14,647 nucleotides of DNA from an uncultured Corynebacterium sp. (GTDB taxonomy: Bacteria > Actinomycetota > Actinomycetes > Mycobacteriales > Mycobacteriaceae): contig NZ_CAMIAN010000045.1 of assembly GCF_946221155.1 (NCBI RefSeq), positions 1 to 14,647 of the forward strand. The letters run 5' to 3'. The notes beneath the pieces are model-generated. The model saw only the letters and a list, made by a program, of their open reading frames with translations, was not told where the DNA came from and searched no databases. Shown here piece after piece: positions 6,021-12,746 of the stretch (positions are counted from its first letter, which is position 1; each line of letters opens with the position of its first letter). The translations under genes were made by a program, and so were the position numbers.

Positions 6021-6263
6021 TTACTCTTCGTCTGTGGTGATGGTTTCTTGTCCAGCGAGGAAGATCAGTTGATCAATACGGTCGGGTAGCTCGTCAACGG
6101 TGAACGTTTGTGCCCAGGAGTCCTCGCCCAACTTGGTTAGTCGGAGGTATTCGAAGTCGGGGACGATGACGAACTTCGGCCACTTATGCTGACCGATGGA
6201 ACCGCGATCGAGTGGCGCTACAGGGTTTAAATTAAGAAGAAGCGTTAGCGCGTAGTTCTCCAA
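6021..6263 (-). CDS. Hypothetical 80-residue protein downstream of dnaG
   Basis: The frame starts with TTG at 6263, preceded by AGGAAAA (6269-6274) at a workable spacing, nine bases after the dnaG stop codon. There is no internal methionine. The protein is acidic, lacks a signal peptide and membrane helix, and contains HKWPKFVIVPDFEYLRLTKLG and a terminal TDEE. I recognise no family. It is in the same frame as dnaG: the dnaG TAG is followed by Glu-Asn-Arg and then this TTG. So it could be an independent small gene translated by coupling, the tail end of a gene cut by rearrangement, or a rare read-through extension of DnaG. The lower GC content than dnaG and the accessory neighbours favour an acquired fragment or small gene. 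Confidence 0.45.
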   Translation of the reverse strand: MENYALTLLLNLNPVAPLDRGSIGQHKWPKFVIVPDFEYLRLTKLGEDSWAQTFTVDELPDRIDQLIFLAGQETITTDEE

Positions 6264-6272
6264 ACGGTTTTC

Positions 6273-8243
6273 CTAGCGCGTAAAGTCGCCGAAGTCCGAG
6301 GCCCGCTCGTGCAGCGAGCGGCGGTACTTCTCCAGCGCAATCACATCCGCAAACAGCGCGTTATACTCCTCTTTCTGCAGGTCGGGGCGCATTCTCTGCA
6401 TCCGGGACTTCATGTCCGCAATCTCGCTGCCCACCCAACGCTCCTGCATCCGCGCCATGATCGCATCCGCGTAGTACGGCAGCCTCTCCGGCAGGCAATG
6501 CAGGTCCTCCACCGCCAGCTCGGAAACCACCGCCGCCCCCATCGGGTCCTTCATCTGTGCCGCGATTCTTTCGATCCATCCGGCCCCGCCGTCGCTGTTC
6601 GCCGCCCCTCCTAAGGACGCCACAGCTTCAGCCATCGCCACATATGTCGGATGCACAAAGCTCTCCGGGGGCATGAGGTCAAAGATGGTGGAGGCCAGCT
6701 GCGGCTCCTGCAAAGCCAGCTTCATGACCTCGCGGGGACCTTCCAGGTAGTCGTCGTTCGGGTTGGGGCGCTCCATGCCCTTGACCACGTGCAGGTTCGG
6801 GCCGCCTGCGATGTCCGCGCCCGCCGCTCCAGCACGAGAACCTCCTGCGCCACCAGCAGCACCAGCACCGGTCTTCAACTCCAGCTTCGGTCGCTGTCCA
6901 CCAGACTTCCGCGCCTCCTTGCGCACCTGATCCAGCACGTCATTCGGGTTATCCCAGCCGACCCAACCTGCGGCCTGGCGGGCGTACTCATCCCGCAACG
7001 CGTCGTCCTTAATCCCCGCCAGCACAGGCACGATGCGCCGCAGGGCATGCACGCGCCCGTCAATGCTGGCCGTGTCGTAGTCCGCGATGAGGGTGCGGAT
7101 CACGAACTCGAACATCGGAATTCGGGAGGCCACCAGCTCGCGCACGGCCGCATCGCCGCGCTTGATGCGTACGTCGCACGGATCCTGCCCGCCCGGCGCG
7201 ACGGTCACATAACTGCGCCCAGAGAACTGCTGGTCGCCCTCGAAGGCACGCATAGCCGCCTTCTGCCCGGCCTCGTCGCCGTCGAAGGTGTAGATGATCT
7301 CGCCACGAAAGAACTGGTCGTCCAGCATGAACCGCCGCAATGCCGACAGGTGCTCCGCGCCAAAGGCAGTGCCACACGCGGCCACCGCGGTATCCACCCC
7401 GGCGGCGTGCATGGCCATCACGTCCGTGTAGCCCTCCACCACCACTGCCTGGTGCTTGGCCACGATGTTTCGCTTCGCCTGGTCAATTCCAAACAGCACC
7501 TTCGACTTCTTGTACAGCATCGTCTCCGGCGTATTCAGGTACTTGCCCAGCTTGTCGTCGTCGAAGAGCTTGCGGGCGCCGAAGCCGATCACGTCGCCAC
7601 TGACGGAACGGATCGGCCACAAAAGGCGGCGGTGGAACCGGTCGATCGGACCGCGCTTACCCATGCGACCCAGACCCGCCGCCTCGATTTCCTTGAACGA
7701 AAAACCCTTCTGCTGCAAGTGCTTGGTCAGCCGATCCCATCCGGCCGGTGCATACCCGCAGCCGAACTGCTCGGCGTGTTCCATGGTGAAACCGCGCTCG
7801 ATCAGGAAGTTGCGGGCAACGTCCGCGCCTTCGGCGTCACCAAGAAATTCCTTACGGTAGAAATCAAAGGCCGCCTTGTTCGCGGCGACCAACCTGCGCC
7901 GCGTGCCGGGCTCCTCCCGATTGCCAGGCCGGCCGCCCTCGTAGTTGATGCGGTAGCCGATGCGCTCGGCGCAGGCCTCCACGGCCTCGGGAAAGGACAT
8001 GTGTTCCATCAGCATGAGGAACTTGAAAACGTCGCCGCCCTGGTCGGTGGAAAAGCAATGGAAGTAGCCGTGATTCGGGCGGACGTGGAACGAGGGAGTC
8101 TTTTCGTCCTTAAAGGGGCTAAGGCCCTTCATGGAATCGACGCCACCCGGTTTGAGCTGCACATACTCCCCCACTACTTCTTCGATGGGGGTCTGCTCTC
8201 GAATCGCTTCGATATCCCGCTCCGGAATCCTGCCCTTAGCCAT
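6273..8243 (-). CDS. dnaG: DNA primase
   Basis: DnaG makes the RNA primers for chromosome replication at the fork, working with the DnaB helicase. From the ATG at 8243 it has 656 residues, the usual actinobacterial length. In order: the CHC2 zinc-finger domain (about 1-95), the catalytic core with a basic RFHRR segment and KYLNTPET, the TOPRIM fold with EGYTD (Glu270) and the downstream DGDEAG acidic motif, an Ala/Gly-rich linker (about 445-475), and a C-terminal helicase-binding domain. The zinc finger is unusual: where Cys, His, Cys and Cys are expected it has Ser42, Lys45, Cys63 and Thr66. A GTG two codons upstream (8249) is also possible; the ATG gives the family-like MAKGRIPE start. TAGCAT ends six bases before the ATG, so the mRNA may be leaderless. 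Two plus-strand genes separate it from dgt. Confidence 0.97.
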   Translation of the reverse strand: MAKGRIPERDIEAIREQTPIEEVVGEYVQLKPGGVDSMKGLSPFKDEKTPSFHVRPNHGYFHCFSTDQGGDVFKFLMLMEHMSFPEAVEACAERIGYRINYEGGRPGNREEPGTRRRLVAANKAAFDFYRKEFLGDAEGADVARNFLIERGFTMEHAEQFGCGYAPAGWDRLTKHLQQKGFSFKEIEAAGLGRMGKRGPIDRFHRRLLWPIRSVSGDVIGFGARKLFDDDKLGKYLNTPETMLYKKSKVLFGIDQAKRNIVAKHQAVVVEGYTDVMAMHAAGVDTAVAACGTAFGAEHLSALRRFMLDDQFFRGEIIYTFDGDEAGQKAAMRAFEGDQQFSGRSYVTVAPGGQDPCDVRIKRGDAAVRELVASRIPMFEFVIRTLIADYDTASIDGRVHALRRIVPVLAGIKDDALRDEYARQAAGWVGWDNPNDVLDQVRKEARKSGGQRPKLELKTGAGAAGGAGGSRAGAAGADIAGGPNLHVVKGMERPNPNDDYLEGPREVMKLALQEPQLASTIFDLMPPESFVHPTYVAMAEAVASLGGAANSDGGAGWIERIAAQMKDPMGAAVVSELAVEDLHCLPERLPYYADAIMARMQERWVGSEIADMKSRMQRMRPDLQKEEYNALFADVIALEKYRRSLHERASDFGDFTR

Positions 8244-8354
8244 AGCCACATGCTAGTACAACCCCGGACGGCCCCTTCTTAGTCCCAGATCGGCCGACCG
8301 TCACAACCTAAACAACCTATTTTCTACAAACAACACATCTGGCCAGAACCGGGC

Positions 8355-8368
8355 GCTAACGTGTTCAA
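8355..8368. promoter_or_regulatory. Weak KstR-like half match upstream of the ChoD-like gene
   Basis: The stretch GCTAACGTGTTCAA matches 7 of the 8 fixed positions of TNNAACNNGTTNNA, the core bound by KstR, the cholesterol-catabolism repressor of mycobacteria and rhodococci. It lies just ahead of a possible -10. A match this good is expected by chance fairly often in an interval of this size, and only the gene's similarity to ChoD makes it worth noting. Confidence 0.2.
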
Positions 8369-8370
8369 AA

Positions 8371-8376
8371 TAGGAT
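8371..8376 (+). promoter_or_regulatory. Possible -10 box for the ChoD-like gene
   Basis: TAGGAT lies 36 bp before the start codon, which would leave a leader of about 30 bases containing the GAAGGA ribosome site at 8399-8404. No clear -35 is seen. The divergent interval from 8244 to 8412 must also hold the dnaG promoter. Confidence 0.35.
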
Positions 8377-8412
8377 CTACGTCACACTGCACTAACACGA
8401 AGGACCACTCCC

Positions 8413-10194
8413 ATGACTGACTCGCAGGCCAACTCGCAAGCCACACCACAGGCCGCCTCGCAGGCCACCGGCAACTCCTCCACCCACTACGACGTGCTGA
8501 TCATCGGCTCCGGCTTCGGCGGCTCCACCACCGCCCTGCGCCTGGTGGAGAAGGGCTACAAGGTCGGCATCCTCGAGGCCGGCCGCCGCTTCAAGGACGA
8601 AGAGTTCGCCAAAAACTCCTGGCACCTCAAGGACTTCCTGTGGATGCCGCAGATCGGCCTGTATGGCATCCAGCGCATTCACCTGCTCAAGGACGTGATG
8701 ATCCTCGCTGGCGCGGGCGTGGGTGGCGGCTCGCTGAACTACGCGAACACGCTGTATCAGCCGGGCGAGGCGTACTTCAACGACAAGCAGTGGAACACCA
8801 TCACCGACTGGGAAGACGAGCTGACCCCCTACTACCAGCAAGCCCAAAAGATGCTCGGCGTGGTGGAAAACCCCACCATGACCCCTGCCGATGTCTACTC
8901 CAAGAAGGTGGCCGAAGAGATGGGCGTGGGCGACACATTCCGCATGGCGCCCGTCGGAGTCTTCTTTGGAGAAAAGGTCGGGCTCGAAGGTAAGCCGTGT
9001 GAGACTGTGAAGGATCCATACTTCGGTGGCGTCGGCCCCGACCGCACCGCCTGCCACGAATGCGGCGAGTGCATGACCGGCTGCCGCCACGGCGCGAAGA
9101 ACACCCTGCTGAAGAACTACCTGTACCTGGCCGAAAAGGGTGGGGCGAAGGTCCACGACCGCACCACCGTCACCGACATCACCTTCGACGGCACCACCTG
9201 GACAGTGCAGGCCAAGCAGACTGGGCCAATCACCAAGCGCAACCCCAAGACCAGCAGCTTCACTGCCGATAACCTGGTCGTCGCCGCGGGTACCTGGGGT
9301 ACCCAGAACCTGCTGCACCGCCAGAAGGCCAACGGCAACCTGCCGAAGCTGTCGGACAGGCTGGGCCACCTCACCCGCACGAACTCCGAGGCACTGCTGG
9401 GTGCGAACCGTTCGAACTATTCCCCCGACATGGATTTCTCCGAGGGCGTGGCCATCACCTCCTCCTACTTCCCCGCCCCGGATACGCACATCGAGCCGGT
9501 GCGCTACGGCAAGGGATCCAACGCGATGGGCCTACTGCAGACGCTCATGACAGACGGCGATAAGCTACAGCCCCGTTTCCTGGAGTTCATCAAGCAGATC
9601 TTCCTGCAGTACAAGGCCATCCCGCGCCTGGTGAACCTGAGCAAGTGGTCACAGCGCACCGTCATCAACCTAGTGATGCAGACCCGCGATAACTCCCTGC
9701 GCACCTTCCTGCGCAAGATCGGCCCGTTCAACATGCTGAGCTCCGAGCAGGGCACCGGCGAGCCGAACCCCTCCTGGATCCCCGAGGGCAACACAGCCAC
9801 CCGCATCCTGGCAAAGATGCTGCCGAAGGGGGTTGCTGGCGGCGTATGGTCGGAGGTCTTCAACATCCCACTGACCGCGCACTTCCTGGGCGGTTGCGTG
9901 ATCGGCTCCTCGCCCGAGCACGGTGTGGTGGACCCGTACCACCGTGCGTGGGGCTACCCGAGCCTGTTCATCACCGATGGTTCCGCCATCACTGCGAACC
10001 CGGGTGTGAACCCCTCCCTGTCCATCACCGCGAATGCTGAGCGTGCTGCCGCCATGTGGCCGAACAAGGGCGAAGCCGACCCGCGCCCGCCGCAGTCCGA
10101 GGGCTACCGCCGGATCAACCCGGTGCAGCCGAACAACCCGATCGTTCCGGACGACGCCCCAGCCGCCCTCCGCCTGCCACTGCGCGTGCTCTAA
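8413..10194 (+). CDS. choD: ChoD-like GMC-family FAD oxidoreductase (putative cholesterol oxidase)
   Basis: The protein has 593 residues and matches, over nearly its whole length as I recall it, M. tuberculosis ChoD (Rv3409c), annotated as a cholesterol oxidase though its substrate is debated. After a Gln/Ser/Ala-rich N-terminal tail (about 1-24) comes the FAD-binding motif Gly32-Ser-Gly34-Phe-Gly-Gly37 and LEAGRRF. The AGAGVGGGSLNYANTLY segment is the second FAD-contacting stretch. The C-terminal GMC domain has His490 in TAHFLGG and Asn533 in NPGVNPS, in the positions of the catalytic His/Asn pair. A Cys cluster (Cys214, 217, 220, 224) is conserved with ChoD. No signal peptide is seen, so it is likely cytosolic. 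GAAGGA sits eight bases before the ATG. A ribonuclease gene follows after 10 bases, perhaps in the same transcript. Substrate could be another sterol or alcohol. Confidence 0.85.
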   Translation: MTDSQANSQATPQAASQATGNSSTHYDVLIIGSGFGGSTTALRLVEKGYKVGILEAGRRFKDEEFAKNSWHLKDFLWMPQIGLYGIQRIHLLKDVMILAGAGVGGGSLNYANTLYQPGEAYFNDKQWNTITDWEDELTPYYQQAQKMLGVVENPTMTPADVYSKKVAEEMGVGDTFRMAPVGVFFGEKVGLEGKPCETVKDPYFGGVGPDRTACHECGECMTGCRHGAKNTLLKNYLYLAEKGGAKVHDRTTVTDITFDGTTWTVQAKQTGPITKRNPKTSSFTADNLVVAAGTWGTQNLLHRQKANGNLPKLSDRLGHLTRTNSEALLGANRSNYSPDMDFSEGVAITSSYFPAPDTHIEPVRYGKGSNAMGLLQTLMTDGDKLQPRFLEFIKQIFLQYKAIPRLVNLSKWSQRTVINLVMQTRDNSLRTFLRKIGPFNMLSSEQGTGEPNPSWIPEGNTATRILAKMLPKGVAGGVWSEVFNIPLTAHFLGGCVIGSSPEHGVVDPYHRAWGYPSLFITDGSAITANPGVNPSLSITANAERAAAMWPNKGEADPRPPQSEGYRRINPVQPNNPIVPDDAPAALRLPLRVL

Positions 10195-10204
10195 ACTCTT
10201 CCCT

Positions 10205-10690
10205 ATGTCTCAGGGAAGTGTTCAGAGCCTTGCTAAGGGCCTAGTGCCCAAGAAATGGGCCAAATACGCCACGCCGATTGTCGGCGCGGCGGTCGTCGCG
10301 GCCGGCTGGTTCGGCCTGCAAGGCGGCGATGGAGCCGTTGGAAACGACGGAAACGGCGGTACAGCTTCTGGTGTTTCTAGCAATGACGCCGACACCTGCG
10401 CCGTTGACACCCTCCCACCGGAGGCCAAGAAGCAGATCGACGACATTCTGCAGGGAGCCCCGCCGGACGACGGAGATGCCGACGGCAAGCACTTCGGCAA
10501 CTACGAAGGCCTGCTGCCCAAGGAAAAAGGCAGCTACTACCGCGAATACACCGTAAAAACCCCGGGGCTTAGCCACCGGGGTGAGCGCCGCATCGTTGTC
10601 GGCGGTGGCACTGAAACCGACCCGGACGTGTGGTACTACACGTCCGACCACTTCAAGAGCTTCTGCTCTATCCCCGACGCGGAGGATTAA
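10205..10690 (+). CDS. Membrane-targeted or secreted guanyl-specific ribonuclease (RNase Sa/N1 type)
   Basis: The C-terminal half aligns with Streptomyces RNase Sa, which cuts RNA after guanosine. From LPPEA (residues 70-74) on, the active-site residues appear in order: Glu114 in YYREYTV, Arg125 and Arg129 in RGERR, and His149 in TSDHF; Glu-to-Arg spacing is identical to RNase Sa and there is a four-residue insertion before the His. Cys65 and Cys154 sit where RNase Sa has its single disulfide, which fits action outside the cytoplasm. The N-terminus has KKWAK followed by a hydrophobic stretch (about 22-38) and a Gly/Asn-rich linker, so it is a signal peptide or membrane anchor. The ATG at 10205 (161 residues) lacks a ribosome site; a GTG at 10244 preceded by AAGGG would give 148 residues starting right at that signal. 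No barstar-type inhibitor gene is in the window. Confidence 0.88.
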   Translation: MSQGSVQSLAKGLVPKKWAKYATPIVGAAVVAAGWFGLQGGDGAVGNDGNGGTASGVSSNDADTCAVDTLPPEAKKQIDDILQGAPPDDGDADGKHFGNYEGLLPKEKGSYYREYTVKTPGLSHRGERRIVVGGGTETDPDVWYYTSDHFKSFCSIPDAED

Positions 10691-10728
10691 CCGGGGGCTC
10701 TCGCTAGTTCGCGCCGCCCTGCTCGCAG

Positions 10729-12057
10729 CTAGGCCCAGGCGGCGCTGATTCCGCTGGCGCGCTTGTCTAGCCGCTTCAACCGGGATTCCGTCAGCGAGGC
10801 CACCTGGTCGATGACGACACGGCGTGCCTCGCGGTCGGAGGCGGCGGCGTCAAACCACGAAGAAAACATTGGGTCCAGTGCGCCCGAGCCGCCGCGCCAC
10901 AGGTAGTCCGTGACGCGAAAGATGCGCTCGCGCTGGCGCTGCTGGTTAGCCAGATGCTGGGCCTCGTCCATGACGTACAGGACCGCGACGGACTTCAGCA
11001 GCGTGACCTCCGCCTGCACGGGCTCGGGGATCACCAGGTCGGCGGCGTAGCGGCCGAGTGCCCCCTCGCCGAACTGCTGGCGGGTGCCCGTGACGGCAGC
11101 CGTGACGAAGCGGGAAACCAACTCTGAGGTCATCGCCTTCAGGGCTGCGAGGTCCTGCATCGAGCCGCCGAAGTCAGCCGCGCGGGAGACCAACGTCATG
11201 GCGCGCAGCCGGTCGGCGGCCTCCAGCAGCTCCTCCGGGGTGCCGCCAAACACGCGGGCGCCCTTCTCCGCCAACGCGGCCAGCTCCACCAGGTCCCACA
11301 GCACGCCGAAGTCGATGCGGCCGGAAAGAATGCCGTCCTCCACGTCGTGTACCGAGTAAGCCACATCGTCGGACCAGTCCATGATCTGCGCCTCCAGGCA
11401 TTTACACCCCTCAGGTGCGCCCTCGCGGATCCATTCGAGAGTTTCCACATCCTCAGCGTAGGCGGAGTACTTGGCGCGCTTGTTGCCCTGCTCATCGACC
11501 GGCCCCCACGGGTACTTGCAGGCAGCGTCCAGGCTGGCGCGGGTGAGGTTCAGGCCGTAGGAGACGGGCGCGGCGCCTGCTGTGCCTGCCGCACCAGCAG
11601 CGTCAGCGCCCGCAGTGCCAGCGTCCTCCAGCACCTTCGGCTCCAATCGCGAAAGGATACGCAGCGTCTGCGCATTGCCCTCAAATCCTCCACAGTCGGC
11701 GGCAGCCTCGTCCAACGCGCGTTCACCGTTGTGGCCATACGGCGGGTGACCAATGTCGTGGCTCAGCCCCGCCAGCTCCGTCAGGTCCGGGTCCGCACCC
11801 AACGTCTTGCCGATCCCGCGGGCGATTTGCGCGACCTCCAGCGAGTGCGTCAGGCGGGTTCGCGGCGTATCCCCCGATCCCGGACCCACGACCTGCGTCT
11901 TATCCGCCAGCCTCCGCAGAGCCGCGGAGTGCAGCACGCGCGCCCGGTCGCGGTCAAAGCTATCGCGCCCGTCCACCACGGTGCCGGGAAGACCCAGGGT
12001 CTTCGGCCGATCCGGTAGCCGCCGCTGCTGGTCGTGATTGCTATAGGGGTAACGCAT
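10729..12057 (-). CDS. dgt: Deoxyguanosinetriphosphate triphosphohydrolase-like HD protein
   Basis: Dgt-family HD enzymes split dNTPs into nucleoside and triphosphate, helping control dNTP pools. This 442-residue protein carries the metal-binding set His71 (RTRLTHSLEV), His100-Asp101 (LSHDIGHPPYGHNGE) and a later Asp in WSDDVAYSVHD, and ends in the helical C-terminal region typical of the dgt family. It contains an Ala/Gly-rich low-complexity insertion (about residues 143-160, GTAGADAAGAAGTAGAAP) after EPKVLED that looks like a flexible loop. The ATG is preceded by GAAGAGGAC, a usable though close ribosome site, nine bases after the stop of the DUF218 gene, so the two are probably co-transcribed. 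It converges on the ribonuclease gene with 38 bp between stops and no clear terminator. In mycobacteria dgt adjoins dnaG; here they are separated. Confidence 0.93.
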   Translation of the reverse strand: MRYPYSNHDQQRRLPDRPKTLGLPGTVVDGRDSFDRDRARVLHSAALRRLADKTQVVGPGSGDTPRTRLTHSLEVAQIARGIGKTLGADPDLTELAGLSHDIGHPPYGHNGERALDEAAADCGGFEGNAQTLRILSRLEPKVLEDAGTAGADAAGAAGTAGAAPVSYGLNLTRASLDAACKYPWGPVDEQGNKRAKYSAYAEDVETLEWIREGAPEGCKCLEAQIMDWSDDVAYSVHDVEDGILSGRIDFGVLWDLVELAALAEKGARVFGGTPEELLEAADRLRAMTLVSRAADFGGSMQDLAALKAMTSELVSRFVTAAVTGTRQQFGEGALGRYAADLVIPEPVQAEVTLLKSVAVLYVMDEAQHLANQQRQRERIFRVTDYLWRGGSGALDPMFSSWFDAAASDREARRVVIDQVASLTESRLKRLDKRASGISAAWA

Positions 12058-12066
12058 GTCCTCTTC

Positions 12067-12708
12067 TCACCTACGCTTCTCTACTGCCTCGTAGTACAGC
12101 ATGCCCAACGTCTCGTGCAGGATCGAGTTGGCCTGCGACTCTCGGGTGAACACCGACGGCCCCTGGCGTGTGGGGCTCGCCCACGCCTCCAACCCCTGAT
12201 CCCGCACCATCCGAGTGGCGCGCAACGAGTGCGTCGGATCTGTCACCACCACCGAAGTCCGCCAATCGTTTTCGCCCGCCACCTGCGCGAACGCCTCGGC
12301 TGACTTCAGCGTATCCGCGCCTTCTTCCACCGGCACTACCGCCGATTCCGGAATGTCGAAGTTCTCCACCAGGTAGTTCTTGCCCGCAGCCGCCTCGGTG
12401 TACAAGTCGCCCTCCGCCTTGCCACCAACGGTGACGATCGTCGGCGCCACCTCCTGCTGATACAGCTCCGCCGCGTGGTTCAGCCGCGAAGCAAACCAGT
12501 TCGTCGGATTGCCCGCGTACTGCGCCGCCCCCAACACAAAGATCGTGTCCGCCGGCCGCCTATCGTCCGACCGTGCGAAGTGCCACACTTGGAAAGCCGT
12601 CACTCCAAACACACCCGCCGCCACCAAGACGATGGTTAACAGCGCAATGAAGACATACTTCACCACGCGCTTCACCGGATGCCGTGCTTTAGCCATGCGA
12701 AAAACCAT
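12067..12708 (-). CDS. DUF218 (YdcF/SanA/ElyC-like) membrane protein
   Basis: The protein has 213 residues. One transmembrane helix near the N-terminus (about residues 17-40, VKYVFIALLTIVLVAAGVF) is preceded by basic residues, so the rest should be outside. The DUF218 fold is recognisable from ADTIFVLGAAQYAGNP, the SRLNHAAELYQQ helix, VTVGGKAEGDLYTEA, the GADTLKSAEAF segment and VVVTDPTHSLRA. Relatives such as SanA and ElyC are linked to envelope integrity and peptidoglycan or lipid-carrier metabolism, but the reaction is not settled. The start at 12708 has AGGGGAAA upstream; the ATG at 12696 is a poorer alternative. It is transcribed with dgt (nine-base gap) and diverges from the TPM gene, so it may share control with either. 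Confidence 0.88.
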   Translation of the reverse strand: MVFRMAKARHPVKRVVKYVFIALLTIVLVAAGVFGVTAFQVWHFARSDDRRPADTIFVLGAAQYAGNPTNWFASRLNHAAELYQQEVAPTIVTVGGKAEGDLYTEAAAGKNYLVENFDIPESAVVPVEEGADTLKSAEAFAQVAGENDWRTSVVVTDPTHSLRATRMVRDQGLEAWASPTRQGPSVFTRESQANSILHETLGMLYYEAVEKRR

Positions 12709-12746
12709 ACGCGGTTTCCCCTGTAATTTTCGTTAAGGTGGGCTGT
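12709..12746. promoter_or_regulatory. Compact divergent promoter region
   Basis: Only 38 bp separate the DUF218 and TPM start codons. On the plus strand TGTAAT (12722-12727) matches the -10 consensus at 5 of 6 and AAGG (12735-12738) serves as a ribosome site for the TPM gene. On the minus strand GAAAAT (12726-12731) is a 4 of 6 -10 candidate and AGGGG is the DUF218 ribosome site. The two promoters must overlap and any -35 elements must lie inside the opposite coding region. Calls are by eye. Confidence 0.5.

Noticed and set aside
6021..6263. The 80-residue ORF as the missing barstar inhibitor of the RNase
   Set aside because: Its length is similar but I see no barstar sequence features, and it lies about 4 kb away on the opposite strand in foreign-looking DNA.
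6651..8282. A 543-codon plus-strand open frame opposite dnaG
   Set aside because: It is antisense to a clearly conserved primase, its translation is Arg/His/Leu-rich with no domain, and long mirror frames are expected in high-GC coding DNA.
8392..9489. A 365-codon minus-strand open frame opposite the ChoD-like gene
   Set aside because: Gly/Val/His-rich translation without a recognisable domain, and the plus strand has unmistakable FAD-binding motifs.
10034..10204. An upstream extension of the ribonuclease frame into the oxidase gene
   Set aside because: It overlaps conserved oxidase codons and would bury the export signal inside the protein.
10558..10581. Hairpin ACCCCGG...CCGGGGT as a terminator
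   Set aside because: It lies within the conserved ribonuclease coding sequence between the active-site Glu and Arg codons and has no U-run.
10691..10728. A bidirectional terminator between the ribonuclease and dgt genes
   Set aside because: No stable stem with a U-run on either strand is visible in these 38 bases.
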